A DNA stretch of 19,965 nucleotides from an uncultured Eubacteriales bacterium (GTDB taxonomy: Bacteria > Bacillota > Clostridia > Oscillospirales > Oscillospiraceae), in assembly GCA_900545805.1 (NCBI GenBank), contig URAL01000030.1, forward strand, positions 1 through 19,965, read 5' to 3'. Below are positions 1-8,519 of the stretch, piece by piece. The notes beneath the pieces are model-generated. The model was given only the letters and a program-made list of their open reading frames with translations, searched no databases and was not told the DNA's origin. Numbering within the stretch: position 1 is the first letter of the stretch; each line of letters starts with the position of its first letter. Both the position numbers and the translations under genes were made by a program.

Positions 1-81
1 CCCGGACATATGGACAGCTCGACGCTTGAGCGCGAGCGCCGCTTTAACCACTATTGCCGCGAGGCAATGCTGAATTTCTGA
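1..81 (+). CDS. C-terminal end of an unrecognised protein (partial)
   Basis: Frame 1 is open from the window edge to a TGA at 79-81. The last 26 residues are charged and Arg-rich (LERERRFNHYCREAMLNF at the end). The next gene starts 19 nt later with its own ribosome binding site, so the two are probably co-transcribed. I do not recognise the family from this short tail. It could also be a chance open frame, but the spacing to the next gene favours a real gene end. Confidence 0.5.
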   Translation, partial: PGHMDSSTLERERRFNHYCREAMLNF

Positions 82-100
82 GCCAACGATCGGAGAGCCA

Positions 101-562
101 ATGCTTCCAGACATACTCAAAACCCTGGTCACGGCCATGCTGCCGATACTTGAGATACGCGGCGCTATCCCCGTCGGAGTTGCCGCCGGAATGAATCCGT
201 GGACGGCCTTCGCCATAGGTCTTGTAGGCAATATGCTGCCCGTGCCGTTTTTGATTCTGCTCACGCGTAAGGTGATAGAGTGTATGAAAAAGCACCACAT
301 CCTCGACAAGCTTACGACCTTTGTCGAGCGCAAGGGACATGAAAAGGCAAAGAGCGTTCAGACCTACAGCTTTTGGGGACTTTTCATCCTCGTCGCCATA
401 CCTCTGCCCGGTACGGGAGCGTGGACGGGGGCGCTCGTCGCCTCGCTTCTGGATATGCGCCTGAAAAGGGCGCTGCCTGCCATAGGCATGGGTGTTGCCG
501 TTGCGGGGCTCATAGTTCTGGCGCTGACCTACGGCGTCATCCATGTCGGCAAACTGTTCTGA
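101..562 (+). CDS. Small multidrug export family membrane protein (COG2426 / PF06695-like)
   Basis: A 153-residue, strongly hydrophobic protein with about four membrane segments (roughly 5-25, 33-55, 90-112 and 125-148). It carries two motifs I associate with the small multidrug export family: an EIRGAIPVG stretch near residue 18, and PLPGTGAWTGAL near residue 101. That family is named for putative drug export, but transport has hardly been tested, so the substrate is unknown. The start is the ATG at 101, with GGAGAG at 92-97 as ribosome binding site, 19 nt after the preceding stop codon. The length is usual for the family. The gene is followed by a perfect palindrome that may end the transcript. 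Confidence 0.8.
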   Translation: MLPDILKTLVTAMLPILEIRGAIPVGVAAGMNPWTAFAIGLVGNMLPVPFLILLTRKVIECMKKHHILDKLTTFVERKGHEKAKSVQTYSFWGLFILVAIPLPGTGAWTGALVASLLDMRLKRALPAIGMGVAVAGLIVLALTYGVIHVGKLF

Positions 563-602
563 TAATTATTCACTTACATATAAAAATAAATCAAGAATAA
601 GT

Positions 603-650
603 ATGCATAAACCCCTGCAAAATTCACACGTTTTGCAGGGGTTTATGCAT
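603..650. repeat. Perfect 20-bp inverted repeat with 8-nt loop
   Basis: Arms 603-622 and 631-650 are perfectly complementary, with loop TTCACACG (623-630). The stem has a GC core (ACCCCTGC) and A/T-rich ends, and lies 40 nt after the export-family gene. There is no T-run after the stem; the ends of the arms are ATGCATAA and TTATGCAT. It may work as a transcript end or mRNA 3' protector in either direction, or be an extragenic palindromic repeat. Confidence 0.75.
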
Positions 651-741
651 ATTCAGAGCCGATTGTTGCATTTATACAAGCTCAAGCCTGTGCGGAATGA
701 TTATTTGTTGAAAATAACGAGCAAATATTTATTCAAAACTA

Positions 742-770
742 TTGCATAATCGTGAATAAAAATGTATAAT
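742..770 (+). promoter_or_regulatory. Sigma-A type promoter of the M14-SLH gene
   Basis: A TTGCAT -35 box (742-747) and a consensus TATAAT -10 box (765-770) are separated by exactly 17 nt. The start codon lies about 43 nt after the -10 box, giving a leader of roughly 35 nt. The surrounding 650-812 stretch is AT-rich and holds no gene. Confidence 0.75.
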
Positions 771-812
771 AGCCATCGTAAATGAATAAAAGACTCCAAG
801 AAAGGCGACAAG

Positions 813-3800
813 GTGAAAAACATGCATAAGGCGAAAACAAACAACAATTTCACTAAACTCATTTCCATGCTGCTTGTTGTGCTGATGCTCATATCGATAG
901 TTCCGATCACGGCCTCGGCAGATCCGGCAAGTGCAAGCTTTGAAAATGTGTCCGGCGAAGGTAAAGATATAATATCTCTCGCGGAAGGACGTGAATACAA
1001 AGCGACTATTCCGATCAGCGCAGACGTTGACCCGTCCGCGGTAACGTGGACGATGGTCAAGGACAGCTCCAAGAGCTATGTGAGCAAAGAGCTGTTCCCC
1101 AATCAGACCGAGGGCGGCTCGCTTGACAGCTGGATTTGCGACGACGGCAAGACCAAGTTCTTCGGCGAAGTCAAGACCAGCGTCAAGGACGAAAACGGTC
1201 AGAAGGTACTCGTTGCAGAGTTTGGCACCAACGACTTCTTCTTCGGCTACGACTGGTACACAGGCGAAATGTACCCCGACAACAGCGCTCCTCACGATGA
1301 GGGCGGCGCGTACCTCGATTCCTGCGGCTACTTCAAGCTCACGGCGACCGATAAGGACGGCAAGGTCCTCGGCTCGGTTCCCGTAAAGATCGCTCCCTAT
1401 GACAGCTTCCACACGATGGACGAGATATACACCGAGCTCGACGATATGGTGGCGGCAGCGAAGGATTCCGGCATCTTTGTAAAGAAGTATTCAATGGGCA
1501 AGTCCTCGGGCGATATATATGAAGCACTCGATATGCCCTACCTTATCGTTGCAAAGGATCAGAGTGCCGTGACCAAGTGGCTTGAGTTCACCGAGAAGGC
1601 GGAGACTCAGCCCGATCAGGTCATCGCCGATATAAAGGCCGGCAAATATGACGATATAAAGGTTCCCGTGATGTACTCGAACATCCACGCCAACGAGGTC
1701 GCGGCGGCCGACGGCATCATGGAGTTTGCATGGATGCTCGTAAATGCAGCCACCGGCGACGGCAAGCTCAGCTACAACAACCTCACCGGCTTCACCGCCG
1801 AGGGCAAGACCGAGTTTGAAAGCGAGAAGGCCGCAAGCAAAATGGCCGTTCCCGACCTGGTAAAGGACAGCGCGACCTATCTCGGCTGGCTGACCGGCGA
1901 TAACAGCAGCTCTGGTATTGTCGATCTCGACAAGTACTATGAGCAGGAGACCGTAAACACCACGCTCGACGAGCTGCTCGACAATGTATTCTTCATCCTC
2001 GTTCCCGAGGAGAACGTCGAAGGACGCACCTACATAACCCGCGAGGCCTCCAACGGCTATGACCTCAACCGCGATAACTCCTTCCAGACCACCGAGGAAA
2101 CTCAGAACATGCAGAAGCTTATCGCGACCTTCAACCCCGTATCCCTCACCGAGTTCCACGGCCGCGTCTCCGCATTCCAGTGCGAGCCCTGCGATCCCCC
2201 TCACGAGCCGAACTTCGAGTACGACCTGCTGGCAAAGCACCTGATAGCCGGCGGCGAGGCTATCGGCATCGCGGCTGTCGCCAATAACGATACCTACAAC
2301 AGCTATGTCATCCCCCAGCGCGACTACCTTACCGATAACGGCGACGGCACCACCTACTGGAGTGACCCCTGGGACGATATGTCCACCTCCTACACTCCGC
2401 AGTTTGCGATGCTTCAGGGCACCGTGGCTTACACCGTTGAGCTCCCCGGCTACAACGATGCCGGCGCTCAGCTCGTCAAGTACGGCTGCCTCGGCCAGGC
2501 AAACTACATAGCCGGCGAAAAGCTCGGCTATATCGAATCCCAGACCGAGATCTTCAGCCGCGGCGTCGGCAACAAGAACTCCGACGCATATGAGCTCGTC
2601 GGTCAGTGGCTGTGCGACCAGAACGACGTTGAGGGCGCAGAGTCCGACCTCTTCCGTCCCGAGTTTGACGGCGAGAACGAAAACGGCAACTTCTACCCCG
2701 AGTGCTACATCATCCCCCTCGACGGCGTAAATCAGACCAACCTCCAGGCGGCCGGCGACATGATGGAGTGGCTCTCCCGCAACGATGTCAAGGTGCTTGT
2801 CACCGATAAGGAATTCACCTATGAGGGCGTAAGCTATCCCGCGGGAACGATGATCGTTTCCATGTATCAGGCAAAGCGCTCCGTTGCAAACGGCGTTCTG
2901 TACGACGGTACGCTCATTTCCAACTGGACTGTTCTCTACTCCGAGGGCATTACCACCTTTAACGAGACCCGCGGCTTCGATATGGTAACCGTAACAGAGC
3001 CTGCGGCATACAAGACCATCAAGGCCGTATGCGGCGAATGGATGGATTACGATGATTGCCTCAGCTACATTGCAAGTAAGCTCGGCTCCTTCTTCACCGG
3101 CAAGGCCGACGGATATGTTATCATCTCCAACGCCTCCGAGGACTCCACCGCGGCAGTAAACGCACTGCTCAAGGCCGGCAAGTCGGTCGGCATGGTCACC
3201 GACAGCGAAAGCGACTTCTACGGAGACTTCGTTTGCAGCTATGCAGACTGGCAGTCTGTCTCCGCAAAGTACGTCCTGAGCGGCACCGGCCTTGCCGAGG
3301 CCGACGTCCCGGCGGCAAAGCTCATCACCAAGGCTCCCACCGTTTACATCAACGGCGAGGTAGGCCCTGACGATGCAGGCTTTAAGTGGACAAGCCGCGT
3401 CAACTGGAGCCACGGCAACTGGAACTACGACCGCGCAGCTCTTGAGCTCATGGGCTTTGAGACCACCTCCGACCCGGCAAAGGCAGACCTCATTATGGGT
3501 GCAAGCGCACTTGACGACGCTGCAAAGGCCGAGGTTCTTGCCGGCACTCCGTATATCGGCTACGGTTCCTCCGCAGCGCGCAAGAACATCTTCGGCGACG
3601 CCCTTGTTCGCAGCGCGGCAGACGGCATGGACTGCCTCGGCTACGTCACCTATCCGACCACCACTCTCGTAAACGCCTCCTATGTCATGGATGAGGACGA
3701 CGTGCTCTACGGCTACGGCGTAGGCTACTTCTCCAAGATCCCCGACGGCGCACAGGTGCTCGTCAAGATGGACGGCAGCAAGACCCCGACCGAGGGCTTT

Positions 3801-4574
3801 ATCAAGATGATCGACGCAGATCAGAAGGCGAGCGCAAAGGCATACCTTGACGGCTCCGTTCAGGCTATCTCCTATCAGGGCAAGCTCAGCGCCGACGCGA
3901 AGAACGATGTAAACGTCGTATACTTTGCAAACAGCCTCACCCACAAGGTACACCAGCGCGATGAATATGCTTTCATCAGCAACTTTGCGTTCTCCAGCCT
4001 CCTCGGCGGCGACTTCCTCTCCTCCGGCGAAGAAACCGGCCTTCCGTTCAAGGATGTTGCCTCCACCGACTGGTTTGCCGGCAGCGTAAAGTATGTCTAT
4101 GAGAATAAGCTCATGCTCGGCGTTTCCGATACCGAGTTTGCTCCCAAGGAAACCATGACCCGTGCAATGTTTGCCACCGTCCTCTACCGTATGGCAGGAA
4201 GCCCCTCCGTTGACGGTCTGAGCGTAAGCTTCAAGGACGTCAAGGAAAGCAGCTGGGCCTATAATGCAATAGTCTGGGCATACAGCGAGGGCGTTACCAA
4301 GGGCGTCGGCAGCGATATGTTCGCTCCCGAGCAGAGCATCACCCGTGAGGAGCTCGTAACGATGCTCCACCGCTATGCGGATACTCCCGAGATCAGCGGC
4401 GAGCTGAGCTTCACCGACTCAGCCTCCATATCGGATTGGGCACAGGCGGCAGTCCTCTGGGCAAGCCAGAGCAAGATAGTCAATGGCTATGAGACTGGTG
4501 CATTCGGCCCGTCCGACACAGCCTCCCGTGCTGAAATGGCAGCAGTGATCCAGCGCTTCTGCGCTATGCAATAA
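813..4574 (+). CDS. Secreted M14 family zinc carboxypeptidase with three SLH cell-wall anchor repeats
   Basis: A 1253-residue surface peptidase. An N-terminal signal peptide (hydrophobic 15-31, cleavage near TASA-DP at 34-38) directs secretion. The M14 domain has its full active-site set in order: zinc ligands H292 and E295 (NIHANE), substrate-binding N419-R420 (YDLNRD), zinc ligand H449 (TEFHG) and catalytic E543 (VELPG). M14 enzymes remove C-terminal amino acids from peptides. Residues about 600-1070 are an extension I cannot assign. Three SLH repeats at about 1079-1126, 1139-1187 and 1199-1253 (TMTRAMFATVLYRM, SITREELVTMLHRY, TASRAEMAAVIQRF) should bind secondary cell-wall polymer. The start is ambiguous: GTG at 813 after AAGGCG, or ATG at 822 after AAGGTG; both keep the signal peptide. 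The gene is monocistronic, with its own promoter and terminator. The substrate is unknown; scavenging of dietary or host peptides is inference. Confidence 0.9.
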   Translation: MKNMHKAKTNNNFTKLISMLLVVLMLISIVPITASADPASASFENVSGEGKDIISLAEGREYKATIPISADVDPSAVTWTMVKDSSKSYVSKELFPNQTEGGSLDSWICDDGKTKFFGEVKTSVKDENGQKVLVAEFGTNDFFFGYDWYTGEMYPDNSAPHDEGGAYLDSCGYFKLTATDKDGKVLGSVPVKIAPYDSFHTMDEIYTELDDMVAAAKDSGIFVKKYSMGKSSGDIYEALDMPYLIVAKDQSAVTKWLEFTEKAETQPDQVIADIKAGKYDDIKVPVMYSNIHANEVAAADGIMEFAWMLVNAATGDGKLSYNNLTGFTAEGKTEFESEKAASKMAVPDLVKDSATYLGWLTGDNSSSGIVDLDKYYEQETVNTTLDELLDNVFFILVPEENVEGRTYITREASNGYDLNRDNSFQTTEETQNMQKLIATFNPVSLTEFHGRVSAFQCEPCDPPHEPNFEYDLLAKHLIAGGEAIGIAAVANNDTYNSYVIPQRDYLTDNGDGTTYWSDPWDDMSTSYTPQFAMLQGTVAYTVELPGYNDAGAQLVKYGCLGQANYIAGEKLGYIESQTEIFSRGVGNKNSDAYELVGQWLCDQNDVEGAESDLFRPEFDGENENGNFYPECYIIPLDGVNQTNLQAAGDMMEWLSRNDVKVLVTDKEFTYEGVSYPAGTMIVSMYQAKRSVANGVLYDGTLISNWTVLYSEGITTFNETRGFDMVTVTEPAAYKTIKAVCGEWMDYDDCLSYIASKLGSFFTGKADGYVIISNASEDSTAAVNALLKAGKSVGMVTDSESDFYGDFVCSYADWQSVSAKYVLSGTGLAEADVPAAKLITKAPTVYINGEVGPDDAGFKWTSRVNWSHGNWNYDRAALELMGFETTSDPAKADLIMGASALDDAAKAEVLAGTPYIGYGSSAARKNIFGDALVRSAADGMDCLGYVTYPTTTLVNASYVMDEDDVLYGYGVGYFSKIPDGAQVLVKMDGSKTPTEGFIKMIDADQKASAKAYLDGSVQAISYQGKLSADAKNDVNVVYFANSLTHKVHQRDEYAFISNFAFSSLLGGDFLSSGEETGLPFKDVASTDWFAGSVKYVYENKLMLGVSDTEFAPKETMTRAMFATVLYRMAGSPSVDGLSVSFKDVKESSWAYNAIVWAYSEGVTKGVGSDMFAPEQSITREELVTMLHRYADTPEISGELSFTDSASISDWAQAAVLWASQSKIVNGYETGAFGPSDTASRAEMAAVIQRFCAMQ

Positions 4575-4594
4575 AACAAAACCCTCTCAAAAAA

Positions 4595-4627
4595 CAAAAA
4601 GCAAGGCCTTACCGGCCTTGCTTTTTG
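4595..4627. terminator. Bidirectional rho-independent terminator between convergent genes
   Basis: A 14-bp perfect stem (4595-4608 with 4614-4627) and 5-nt loop TTACC. On the + strand the right arm ends in CTTTTTG, ending the M14-SLH transcript 20 nt after its stop. On the - strand the arm runs into TTTTTTG, giving an even better T-run for the mscS transcript. Confidence 0.85.
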
Positions 4628-4671
4628 CGTCGGCGTTTCAAAAAGCCACGGGCTTTTTGAAACGCCGACGC
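4627..4671. repeat. Perfect 21-bp hairpin adjoining the terminator
   Basis: Arms 4627-4647 and 4651-4671 are perfectly complementary over 21 bp with a 3-nt loop (ACG). It is directly joined to the terminator hairpin on one side and to a third, 7-bp hairpin (GCAGCTT 4670-4676 with AAGCTGC 4684-4690) on the other. Three stems in a row is more than termination needs; it may be an extragenic palindromic element. Confidence 0.75.
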
Positions 4672-4696
4672 AGCTTACAGCGGAAGCTGCGTAGTT

Positions 4697-5512
4697 TTAT
4701 TTGTCGTTTATGAGATGGACGTTTAAGTGGTCGTAGCACATCTCGACCTTGTGCTTATCAAAGCAGGTGCGCAGGTTTTCGTTCAATGCAAAGTATACAT
4801 CCCAGTAATCCTCGGTTCTGCACCAGACTCGCACGGTGTATTCTATCGAGCTGCTTCCGTAGCTCGATATGGCGACGAACGGGGGAGGCTCGGAAAACGC
4901 CTTGTCGATCATCGAGATCGCATCAAGGCAGGCCGCACGAACATCCTCTGTCGCACTGTCATAGGAAGCTGTGACGCATATGATGACTCTGCGCGTATTC
5001 TCGGCGGAATAGTTTATTATCTGCCCTGAGGTGATGCTGCCGTTTGGCGCATAGATCATATGATTGTCTGCCGTCGCAAGGCCGGTATAGAACAAGCCTA
5101 TGCTCTTTACCGTGCCGCTCTGACCGCCGATCTCGACATAGTCACCGACCTTGAACGGATGCGTAGTCAGGAGCGTTATGCCGGAAAAGAGGTTCGACAA
5201 AAGCCCCTGGAGTGCAAGCGACAGCGCAACGCCCGCGACCGACAGCACCGCAACGAGGCTCGTCACCGGAATGCCGAGCGTGCCGGCAATGATGATAACG
5301 GCGATCGTCCACAGCACGGCCTTTATCGCACTGCGGAAAAACGATTTGAGGCTTGCATCGATGTGACGGCTCGAATCAAGTATCTTTTCAAACGTCCTGC
5401 ACAGTATCTTTATTGCGATATAGCATATGATGTATACAATAAGCGCTGATAATATCGAGCTTATCGAAACGTCGCCGAGCTTTATAGAGGAAAGCGAATC
5501 GAAAATACCCAT
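4697..5512 (-). CDS. mscS: Small-conductance mechanosensitive channel, MscS family
   Basis: A 271-residue MscS-type channel, the usual length of the small members. It opens when membrane tension rises and releases solutes under hypo-osmotic shock. Membrane segments lie at about 16-38, 62-84 and 87-115. The third is the Gly/Ala-rich pore helix (VAGVALSLALQGLLSNLFSG). It is followed by the beta domain (HPFKVGDYVEIGGQSGTVKSIG) and a soluble C-terminal domain. The ATG is only 3 nt after the galK stop, without a strong ribosome binding site of its own, so translation is probably coupled to galK. It is the last gene of the tktN-tktC-galK-mscS operon and ends at the shared terminator set. Confidence 0.92.
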   Translation of the reverse strand: MGIFDSLSSIKLGDVSISSILSALIVYIICYIAIKILCRTFEKILDSSRHIDASLKSFFRSAIKAVLWTIAVIIIAGTLGIPVTSLVAVLSVAGVALSLALQGLLSNLFSGITLLTTHPFKVGDYVEIGGQSGTVKSIGLFYTGLATADNHMIYAPNGSITSGQIINYSAENTRRVIICVTASYDSATEDVRAACLDAISMIDKAFSEPPPFVAISSYGSSSIEYTVRVWCRTEDYWDVYFALNENLRTCFDKHKVEMCYDHLNVHLINDK

Positions 5513-5515
5513 AGC

Positions 5516-6592
5516 TTAACCCAGCTTCAGCTCACGGCATGAGCCGTCGCCGAAGGCTGCCTCCATTTCTGATTTGTACTTCGGGAAATAGTCCATAGGC
5601 ATTAGCGCCTGCACGCAGCCGGCAAAGCCGCCGCCGTGGACGCGCCACGCGCCGATGCCCTCGAGCAGCTTGCGGCTGAGGTACAGTCCCGTTTCAAGCT
5701 TGCGGTCGTCGGTGGCGCTCGTTACGATGTTGTTTAAAAGCTCCTCCGACGAGCGGCCCGACTCATTCATAAGACGCATATATTCCCTCGCATTGCCCGC
5801 AGTAAGCGCGTCGCGCATCTTAGGAACGCGGGCGTTTTCATCGAAAAAGTGCTTTGCGCGGCGAACCGGCCGGTCGGCCGTGTTCCACTTTTTGGCGTAA
5901 AACTCTGCGGGATCGACCTCCCCCAAAAGCTCCTTTCCGAAGAAGCTCGCTATATAGCGCATATCCGCCGGTATGCGCGCATAGCTTGTGTCGAGCCCCG
6001 CGTGACTTCCGCCGGTGTCGGTAAGACACAGGGTCAGACCCATGCGCGAAAAATCCGCATTCACGGGGGTGATCTCACCGGTCAGAAAGTCGATATACAC
6101 GGCCTTGCCCAGTGCGCAGGCGAGCTGATCCATAAGTCCGCAGGGCTTGCCGAAGTGCAGATTCTCCGCCTGCCGAGCAATGCGGGCGATCGCCTGCGGC
6201 TCAAGCTCGGAGTTGTTGTACAGGCCGTTGAATATCCTGCACATGAGCACCGCAAACGCCGCCGAGGAGCTCAGCCCCGAGCCTGCGGAAAGCTCGCTTT
6301 CAAGCGTCGCGTCAAAGCCGCCGAAGCTTGCGCCGATATCGTACATGGCGGCTGCAACGCCGCGCACGAGCGCCTCGGAGGAGCCGAACTCCTCCGGGTG
6401 CACGTCGAGATCGAGCAGATTTATATTCATATCCGGGAAGCCGGCCGATCTTATACGCGCAACGTTATCAAAGTTCGGCTCGACAGCGGCGTGTATGCCC
6501 TTATCGACCGCCGACGCGAGAACGCGGCCCTTCTGATGATCTGTGTGGTTTCCGGCAAGCTCCGTCCTTCCGGGAGCAAAAAAGCTTTTCAT
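5516..6592 (-). CDS. galK: Galactokinase (GHMP kinase)
   Basis: Phosphorylates galactose to galactose 1-phosphate with ATP, the first committed step of the Leloir pathway in the cytoplasm. The three family motifs are visible. The galactokinase signature is GRTELAGNHTDH (8-19). The ATP-binding GHMP motif is LSAGSGLSSSAAF (101-113). The C-terminal glycine motif is VHGGGFAGCV (near 320). FGKPCGLMDQLACALG (147-162) contains the probable catalytic base D155. At 358 residues it is somewhat shorter than typical bacterial GalK (about 380-390). The start ATG at 6592 has AGAGGA about 6 nt upstream. It lies 38 nt after tktC in the same operon. No galE or galT is in the window, so the rest of the pathway must be elsewhere. 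A GHMP paralogue with another sugar substrate is the main alternative. Confidence 0.88.
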   Translation of the reverse strand: MKSFFAPGRTELAGNHTDHQKGRVLASAVDKGIHAAVEPNFDNVARIRSAGFPDMNINLLDLDVHPEEFGSSEALVRGVAAAMYDIGASFGGFDATLESELSAGSGLSSSAAFAVLMCRIFNGLYNNSELEPQAIARIARQAENLHFGKPCGLMDQLACALGKAVYIDFLTGEITPVNADFSRMGLTLCLTDTGGSHAGLDTSYARIPADMRYIASFFGKELLGEVDPAEFYAKKWNTADRPVRRAKHFFDENARVPKMRDALTAGNAREYMRLMNESGRSSEELLNNIVTSATDDRKLETGLYLSRKLLEGIGAWRVHGGGFAGCVQALMPMDYFPKYKSEMEAAFGDGSCRELKLG

Positions 6593-6630
6593 ATCGTTCC
6601 TCTTTATCCGGCTCTCGCGGCCGGTAAGTT

Positions 6631-7566
6631 TTATTTTCTATCGAGAACCTTCTCTATGCCCGCGATAACGCCGTTTGCGTCAACGCCGTACTTGGCCAGA
6701 AGCTCTTTATAGGGAGCGGATTCGGTAAAGGTGTCCTGAATGCCGACAAATTCGGTCGGAACGCCGCAGCCGAAGTAAGCGAGAACCTCGGAGACTGCCG
6801 AGCCGAGACCGCCGCGGACATTGTGCTCCTCGGCGCAGACGATGGCGCCGGTCTCCTCCGCGCACTGCTTTATGAGCTCGCGGTCGATGGGCTTGATGGA
6901 ATACATATCGACAACGCGCACGGAAATGCCGCGCTCGGCGAGAATATCCGCAGCCTCGATGGCCTTGTGCACCATGATGCCGCAGGCAATGACGGTGACG
7001 TCCCTGCCGTCGCGGACTATAGCGCCCCTGCCGAGCTCAAACTCCATGTTCTCGTCGTACAGGTCGGGGTAGACCTCGCGGCTCAGACGCAGGTACATCG
7101 GGCCGTAGTTTTCAACGGCGTACTTCGTCGCCCAGCGGGCGGCGGCGGCGTCTGCCGGAGCGATGACCTTCATATTCGGCAGTGCGCGCATGAAGGCGAT
7201 ATCCTCGGTAGCATGGTGGCTCGCGCCGTCGAGCGCGTCGGACATGCCGCAGTATGCGCCGCCGAACTTGACATTGAGGTTTGCGTAGCATATCTGATCG
7301 CGTGCCGAGAGCAGACCCAGTGAGGTCAGGAACACCGTGAAGGTGTTTACAAACGGGATCTTGCCGCAGGCCGCCATACCGGCGGCGGTGGCTACCATGT
7401 TCTGCTCGGCGATGCCCATGTTGAAAAAGCGCTCGGGATGAGCCTTGCCGAATATTGCGCTCTTTGTAGAGCCGGAAAGATCCGCGTCGAGAACGACGAT
7501 GTCCTCGTTGGTTTCACCCAGCTCGGCGAGCACCGAACCGTAAACTTCTCTTATCTGCTTAGGCAT
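6631..7566 (-). CDS. Transketolase, C-terminal subunit
   Basis: The second half of a split transketolase: the pyrimidine-binding domain plus the C-terminal domain, 311 residues. With the N-terminal subunit encoded just upstream it would form the thiamine-diphosphate enzyme that moves two-carbon units between sugar phosphates. Seen: the catalytic glutamate in GIAEQNM (51-57, E54), the following FVNTFTVFL strand, and the C-terminal domain with IMVHKAIEAADIL and CAEEHNVRGGLG. I chose the ATG at 7566 over an upstream ATG at 7602. GGGAGGTG lies 6 nt before it, and MPKQIREVYGSVL matches the usual start of this subunit. The gene overlaps the end of tktN by 8 nt, so translation is coupled and a 1:1 ratio is likely. 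Confidence 0.9.
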   Translation of the reverse strand: MPKQIREVYGSVLAELGETNEDIVVLDADLSGSTKSAIFGKAHPERFFNMGIAEQNMVATAAGMAACGKIPFVNTFTVFLTSLGLLSARDQICYANLNVKFGGAYCGMSDALDGASHHATEDIAFMRALPNMKVIAPADAAAARWATKYAVENYGPMYLRLSREVYPDLYDENMEFELGRGAIVRDGRDVTVIACGIMVHKAIEAADILAERGISVRVVDMYSIKPIDRELIKQCAEETGAIVCAEEHNVRGGLGSAVSEVLAYFGCGVPTEFVGIQDTFTESAPYKELLAKYGVDANGVIAGIEKVLDRK

Positions 7567-8392
7567 TGACCGCACCTCCCAGTTCCTCCATAGCTTTTGC
7601 AAAGCTTTCGTCGTCTATCGCCTTGCCGTGCCAGGCGCTCTTGCCCTCCATGAAGGAGACGCCCTTGCCCTTGACGGTATTTGCGATGATAACGGTGGGG
7701 ACGCCGACAGCGCCGTCGGCAACGCTTATGCAGAAGTCGAGAGCCTCAAGGTCGTGGCCGTCGCACTCAAGCACCGTCCAGCCGAAGGCCTCCCATTTTG
7801 CCGCAAGGTCTCCAAGGGGCATGACCTCGTCGGTCGTGCCGTCAAGCTGTACCTTGTTGTAATCGACTATTGCGATGAGGTTATCGAGCTTGAATTTCGG
7901 TGCGCTCATCGCGGTCTCCCAGATAACGCCCTCATCGAGCTCACCGTCGCCGAGAACGGCATAGACCTTTGCCGGGGAGCTGTTCAGCTTGAGCGCCAGC
8001 GCCATGCCCTGTGCGGCGGGGAAGCCCTGACCGAGCGGCCCTCCGGGAATCTCAACGCCGGGGGTGTGCATGCTCGGATGACCCGCGAGACCGCCCATGC
8101 GGCGCAGCGTCATCATGTCCTCAACAGGGAAAAAGCCCTTTTCCGCGAGATTGCGGTACAGCATCGGGGCGGCGTGACCCTTCGAGAGCACGAGCCTGTC
8201 GCGGTCGGGGTCACTGGGGCGCTTTGCGTCGATATTCATGTGCTCCTGATACAGATACGTCAGTATCTCGCACACGGAAAGCGAGCCGCCCGGGTGTCCG
8301 GACTGGGCTGCGTGTATCGCAGTCAAAACGTCGATTCTGAAGCGTCTGCAAAGCTCGGTGAGCTCGGCATGACGCTCGGCAGTTAAAGCCAT
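7559..8392 (-). CDS. Transketolase, N-terminal (TPP-binding) subunit
   Basis: The thiamine-diphosphate-binding half of a split transketolase, 277 residues. Seen: SGHPGGSLS (31-39), LVLSKGHAAPMLY (68-79), GPLGQGFPAAQGMALA (118-133), and the TPP motif from GDG (148-150) to DYNKVQLDG (177-185). It supports the non-oxidative pentose phosphate pathway, which is often the only pentose route in anaerobic Clostridia. A longer frame starts at 8491, but that extension runs over the promoter. The ATG at 8392 has GGAGG 8 nt upstream and begins the conserved region, so it is preferred. First gene of the tktN-tktC-galK-mscS operon, with a leader of about 65 nt. Confidence 0.92.
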   Translation of the reverse strand: MALTAERHAELTELCRRFRIDVLTAIHAAQSGHPGGSLSVCEILTYLYQEHMNIDAKRPSDPDRDRLVLSKGHAAPMLYRNLAEKGFFPVEDMMTLRRMGGLAGHPSMHTPGVEIPGGPLGQGFPAAQGMALALKLNSSPAKVYAVLGDGELDEGVIWETAMSAPKFKLDNLIAIVDYNKVQLDGTTDEVMPLGDLAAKWEAFGWTVLECDGHDLEALDFCISVADGAVGVPTVIIANTVKGKGVSFMEGKSAWHGKAIDDESFAKAMEELGGAVNA

Positions 8393-8462
8393 GGTTCTGT
8401 CCTCCGTCTGATAATTTTTTTCTCTTTTTTTAGTCTTAAAACTACATTCTTTATCATTATAT

Positions 8463-8491
8463 AATATAGAACAATACCTAAGCAAAGTCAA
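8463..8491 (-). promoter_or_regulatory. Sigma-A promoter of the tktN-tktC-galK-mscS operon
   Basis: On the - strand: TTGACT (8486-8491), exactly 17 nt, then TATATT (8463-8468). It lies about 70 nt before the tktN start codon. A run of A residues lies just upstream of the -35 box, as in UP-like elements. Confidence 0.8.
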
Positions 8492-8519
8492 TTTTTTTTA
8501 AAGCCGTCGGTTATAGAAA

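Noticed and set aside
1491..4370. A 959-codon open frame on the - strand inside the M14-SLH gene
   Set aside because: The composition (runs of Val, Gly, Ala, Leu, Cys) is that of a mirrored coding strand, and the + strand frame has a signal peptide, M14 residues and SLH repeats. No ribosome binding site or promoter supports it.
5849..6712. A 287-codon + strand frame over galK
   Set aside because: It is antisense to a gene with all three galactokinase motifs and shows no domain of its own.
7567..7602. Upstream ATG at 7602 for the transketolase C subunit
   Set aside because: It would lie inside the end of tktN in another frame and adds 12 residues unlike the family. GGGAGGTG clearly serves the ATG at 7566.
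8393..8491. N-terminal extension of the transketolase N subunit to 8491
   Set aside because: The extension covers the promoter boxes and the leader, reads as low-complexity AT-rich sequence, and lacks a ribosome binding site. The ATG at 8392 has GGAGG at good spacing.
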